Assembly (NCBI GenBank): GCA_037129555.1
Contig: JBAXUS010000240.1
Coordinates: forward strand, 1 to 8,592
Length of the DNA: 8,592 nt
Source: JANXLS01 sp037129555
GTDB taxonomy: Bacteria > Planctomycetota > SZUA-567 > H5-PLA8
Direction: 5' to 3'
Position 1 is the first letter of the stretch; each line of letters begins with the position of its first letter. A program made the position numbers and the translations under genes. The notes below the pieces were generated by a model. That model saw only the letters and a program-made list of their open reading frames with translations, was not told the origin of the DNA and made no database searches. Positions 8,001-8,592 of this stretch are shown here, piece after piece.

Positions 8001-8494
8001 TCGAGAGCGCTGTCTTCAAATCCGCTGAGGTCACCGTGGCGATTCAGCGCGTTGGTTTTCAGTGTGGCGGGGGCGAACGTAGTGGGATCGAGGCGGGTGG
8101 GGTAGTTGGGTTTTTGGCCGGGGATGTGGCGTTGGTGATTGAACTGGAGGCCGAGCCGCCATGAGACGAAATCGAACGTTTTCTTCGGATCATTTCCGAA
8201 CGCGAGCAGGGCCTGCCGATTTTGAATTTCCTGAACGCGACCGTTCTCTCCGTATTGCTGAATCCACTTCTTGAGCAGATCATCGACCTTGGCGAATTGA
8301 GTGGTGTTCTGGAGGTGCACGCAGTTGTAATAGTAATAATCATCCGTCCCGGGAATGAGCTGCTTCAGCGTTTCATCGCGGTTGGTCGAGAGCGCGAAAT
8401 CCTCGGCAAAACCGACTTCGGATGCGAACATACGAATCTCCATCAAGGAAAGGAACGCGACCAAAACGAGCGAGACAAGAAGGGTGCGGCGCAT
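2033..8494 (-). CDS. Giant exported alpha-2-macroglobulin-like protein with helical repeat regions, lacking a thioester
   Basis: This 2153-residue protein starts with a signal peptide: MRR, a hydrophobic core TLLVSLVLVAFLSLM, and likely cleavage near MFA|SE (about residue 25), so it should act in the periplasm or at the surface. Residues about 25-415 look mostly helical, with a tyrosine cluster DDYYYYNC (51-58). From about 415 to 1170 the sequence becomes beta-rich in the style of macroglobulin domains; KVYEINTANYYREL (455-468) is much like the first such domain of bacterial alpha-2-macroglobulins. A Gly-rich linker (1031-1058) interrupts this part. Residues about 1200-1315 are helical, 1325-1430 are Ala/Lys-rich and probably disordered, and about 1560-1700 are again beta-rich (IVVTNPTANPQKLELLMQIP). 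A TPR-like helical part follows (about 1710-1950), then a final beta domain (about 2065-2153) with VLNATTNKPVAKAYVKIYA. No CxEQ thioester is present. I chose the ATG at 8494 because GGAG precedes it and the signal peptide begins there; a GTG at 8524 would hide it. The macroglobulin assignment is by pattern only. The alternative is a PVC-specific family of giant secreted scaffold proteins. Confidence 0.75.
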   Translation of the reverse strand: MRRTLLVSLVLVAFLSLMEIRMFASEVGFAEDFALSTNRDETLKQLIPGTDDYYYYNCVHLQNTTQFAKVDDLLKKWIQQYGENGRVQEIQNRQALLAFGNDPKKTFDFVSWRLGLQFNHQRHIPGQKPNYPTRLDPTTFAPATLKTNALNRHGDLSGFEDSALDMLMAAPEFTGDTADVNRRRQLLQRLKRPDYEGLAKVVVADLKAPNSSGFGSLGIHRALLLSQLDECAKLMPDLLNQQNFISVYMSRLQPNPDIDWKHDDKEHLAHLERLWAFASKLQPAFNSLKAHILFERLAFDQKQGTYDKDRFLEYVKLPRAVHYAQQKYLERPELRNVRAQIGQNFPDTLLPVVGNDESLVRDYFMHFFLTEDSIEPYTAYVADSWLKDALAETKILSGAPDPEKWYALLNNPVRFQELKERVDIVFAPTNKNYFRSDEAVSMALDVKNVKTLMVKVYEINTANYYRELQREVETSINLDGLVANQETPYTYEEPPLRRVRRTFDFAALKNPGVYVVDFIGNGRSSRTVVRKGRVRALEHSSAAGHIFSVLDESNVKQKTASIWLSGHEYKSNKDGDILIPFTNAPGRQNIVIMAGNVISLDRFEHRAENYKLMAGIYVEREALLKRSKANVIVRPMLYINGAAMGFKALEEVTLVLQSTDRDGVVSSKDVRDFKLEDDKESVYEFQVPENLSDLNITLKAKIQVLSTSAKIDLSDSARFTLNQIDKTEHVADVHFSRLDTGCVLSILGKTGEALADRAINVDFKHRDFKESIHVTLQSGPDGRIDLGALEAAGIVSLSTPGLDNNKREWALSSTYHSLPYSLNAKSGDVIRVPYMGKLAAPARADVSLLEKRGSGFLADQFAVLTIKDGYYEIPTLSRGDYELYLKDSNHRISVKVAEGVVVDGYASSNARVLEVVNADPLQIASIDVTPDAIKITLKNADKFARLHVAATRFEPAFSILGHLGKVEFAEPMEVQVGVAESQYLAGRDIGDEYRYIMDRKYSTKYPGNMLNRPSLLLNPWAIRKTETSEEQAQSGGDFGNVGGGGRTLMSKRQGGVKGIAEVNTLANFDFLPAQAVLLANLKPDANGVITIARKDLGPGQQIHLLAADHSNTVYRQLSLPETKTVPNDLRLAQALDSTKHFTERKQVSVIEGNQNFELADVATSTIEPYDTIAKAYGLYVTLGNAPQLPEFNFITRWPSLKPEEKREFYSKHASHELSFFVFKKDPEFFKAVVQPYLKNKKDKTFIDHFLIEDDLSEFLKPWAYGQLNIVERILLIQRIQGEAEAGARHVNDLFDLLPPNIERFNSLYLTAIKGSALDTGDALGLEGAKQQMAPAKPLALGFQKEDKAADGMNRNAGMAFAAPSAPATAAAPAAKSRGLDRDAGEKGEAQNERLASDKSMNQLQEKRKALKDDAAAEPEMLKKSAPSDAKESAGRYMRARREAGKAFEDESELRQAARQFYRKLDKTEEWVENNYHHLPIENQNAALVTVNAFWKDYAAYLSKGGNAGFRSVHLADASRNFTDIMFALAVLDLPFEAQKHTTTFNGAKMTLAAKSPIILFHKEIKEGADGGKSQILISENFFKFDDRYRFENNERFEKYVSGEFLTHAVYGCQIVVTNPTANPQKLELLMQIPAGAIPVKNGFYTKGSFLDVNPYATSSAEYYFYFPLPGTFAHYPVQIAKNEKIIAFTPGETLTVVEKLTKPDTTSWDYVSQNGTPEETIAYLKANNIDRLNLELIAWRMKDAAFFTQVSTLLAQRHVYHNTLQSYAIKHGDVAAAREFLQHADGFLSQCGPIIDTKLVTIDPVIRKTYQVMEYNPLVNARAHRLGKNRKILNDRFAEQYQRLLHVLTYSAQLDNVDRMAVTYYLLLQDRVEEGLALFDKVDPNALATRLQHDYFTCYTLFYKGDAKAARIVADKYTAYPVDRWRNSFAEVRAQCDEIDGKDNAIVDKDDKKQKQAALAATEPNLDFTVEAKKVAINYQNVVECRVNYYKMDIELLFSGNPFVQEYAGQFSYIRPNKSDVVALPAGQNSLTFDLPQEFLSSNVMVEIVTGGVKKSRAYYANSLAVQVVENYGQVKVLNATTNKPVAKAYVKIYAKNKSGVVAFYKDGYTDLRGKLDYASLSTNEIDNVQKFSILVLSENDGALVREAAPPKQ

Positions 8495-8592
8495 GGTATA
8501 GACTCCGGCGATGAGATCGTTCACGAATGCAAATTGGGTTTCGCCATACGATAGCGAATGGACCTTAGACTACCACTGCGGCAATTTGGTTT
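8495..8592. other. Upstream region of the giant gene, no gene assigned
   Basis: This 98-bp edge region should hold the leader and perhaps the promoter of the giant gene. I see no convincing -35/-10 pair in it. Three minus-strand reading frames are open from the right edge to nearby stops, so the tail of an upstream gene could end here, but nothing allows a choice between frames. Confidence 0.4.
8503..8506 (-). promoter_or_regulatory. Ribosome binding site that decides the start of the giant gene
   Basis: On the minus strand GGAG lies eight bases before the ATG at 8494. This favours that ATG over the in-frame GTG ten codons upstream, and it places the signal peptide at the true N-terminus. 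Confidence 0.6.

Noticed and set aside
6794..8164. 456-residue open frame on the plus strand inside the giant gene
   Set aside because: It is antisense to the signal-bearing giant gene, with the same shadow composition and no motif. The codon bias of the true gene explains its length.
2033..8494. Possible thioester (CxEQ) motif that would make a classical alpha-2-macroglobulin
   Set aside because: I looked at each cysteine in the protein (about eight) and none is followed by the xEQ pattern.
8529..8592. Two similar segments, GCAAATTGGGTTT and GCAATTTGGTTT, near the right edge
   Set aside because: The match is short and imperfect in AT-rich sequence, and the second copy touches the edge, so chance is a sufficient explanation.
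8521..8592. C-terminal tail of an upstream minus-strand gene
   Set aside because: All three frames are briefly open to stops and give only short tails, so there is no basis to choose one.

Overview
The window carries four protein-coding genes and very little spare DNA, with no mobile element, CRISPR array or RNA gene that I can see. The style fits a bacterium of the Planctomycetes-Verrucomicrobia-Lentisphaerae (PVC) type. The signs are a PVC-style pseudopilin with a CPxD motif and a late WH...DG motif, a giant secreted macroglobulin-like protein, and moderate GC content. This placement is inferred from protein style only and is not firm.

Layout from left to right. Positions 1-373 (minus) hold the N-terminal part of an Sfp-type 4'-phosphopantetheinyl transferase that runs off the left edge. 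It is easy to miss because it starts with GTG and is cut by the window. Directly upstream, and overlapping it by 17 bp, is a type IV pilin-like secreted protein (357-1343, minus). The two look like one transcription unit read from a promoter near 1392-1419. Diverging from them is a Nudix hydrolase of the ADP-ribose pyrophosphatase type (1446-1979, plus). An 18-bp inverted repeat (1981-2031) fills almost the whole gap between the Nudix gene and the convergent giant gene. The rest (2033-8494, minus) is one uninterrupted 2153-codon gene for an exported, multi-domain, alpha-2-macroglobulin-like protein that has no thioester motif.

How the genes work together is not obvious. The transferase and pilin are translationally linked, but no carrier-protein or synthase gene is in view. 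The Nudix enzyme looks like ordinary housekeeping. The giant protein probably works in the periplasm or at the cell surface. The least ordinary parts are this giant protein (macroglobulin-like beta domains combined with helical repeat regions, a Gly-rich and an Ala/Lys-rich linker, and no thioester), the pilin/phosphopantetheinyl transferase pairing, and the hairpin placed flush between two stop codons.
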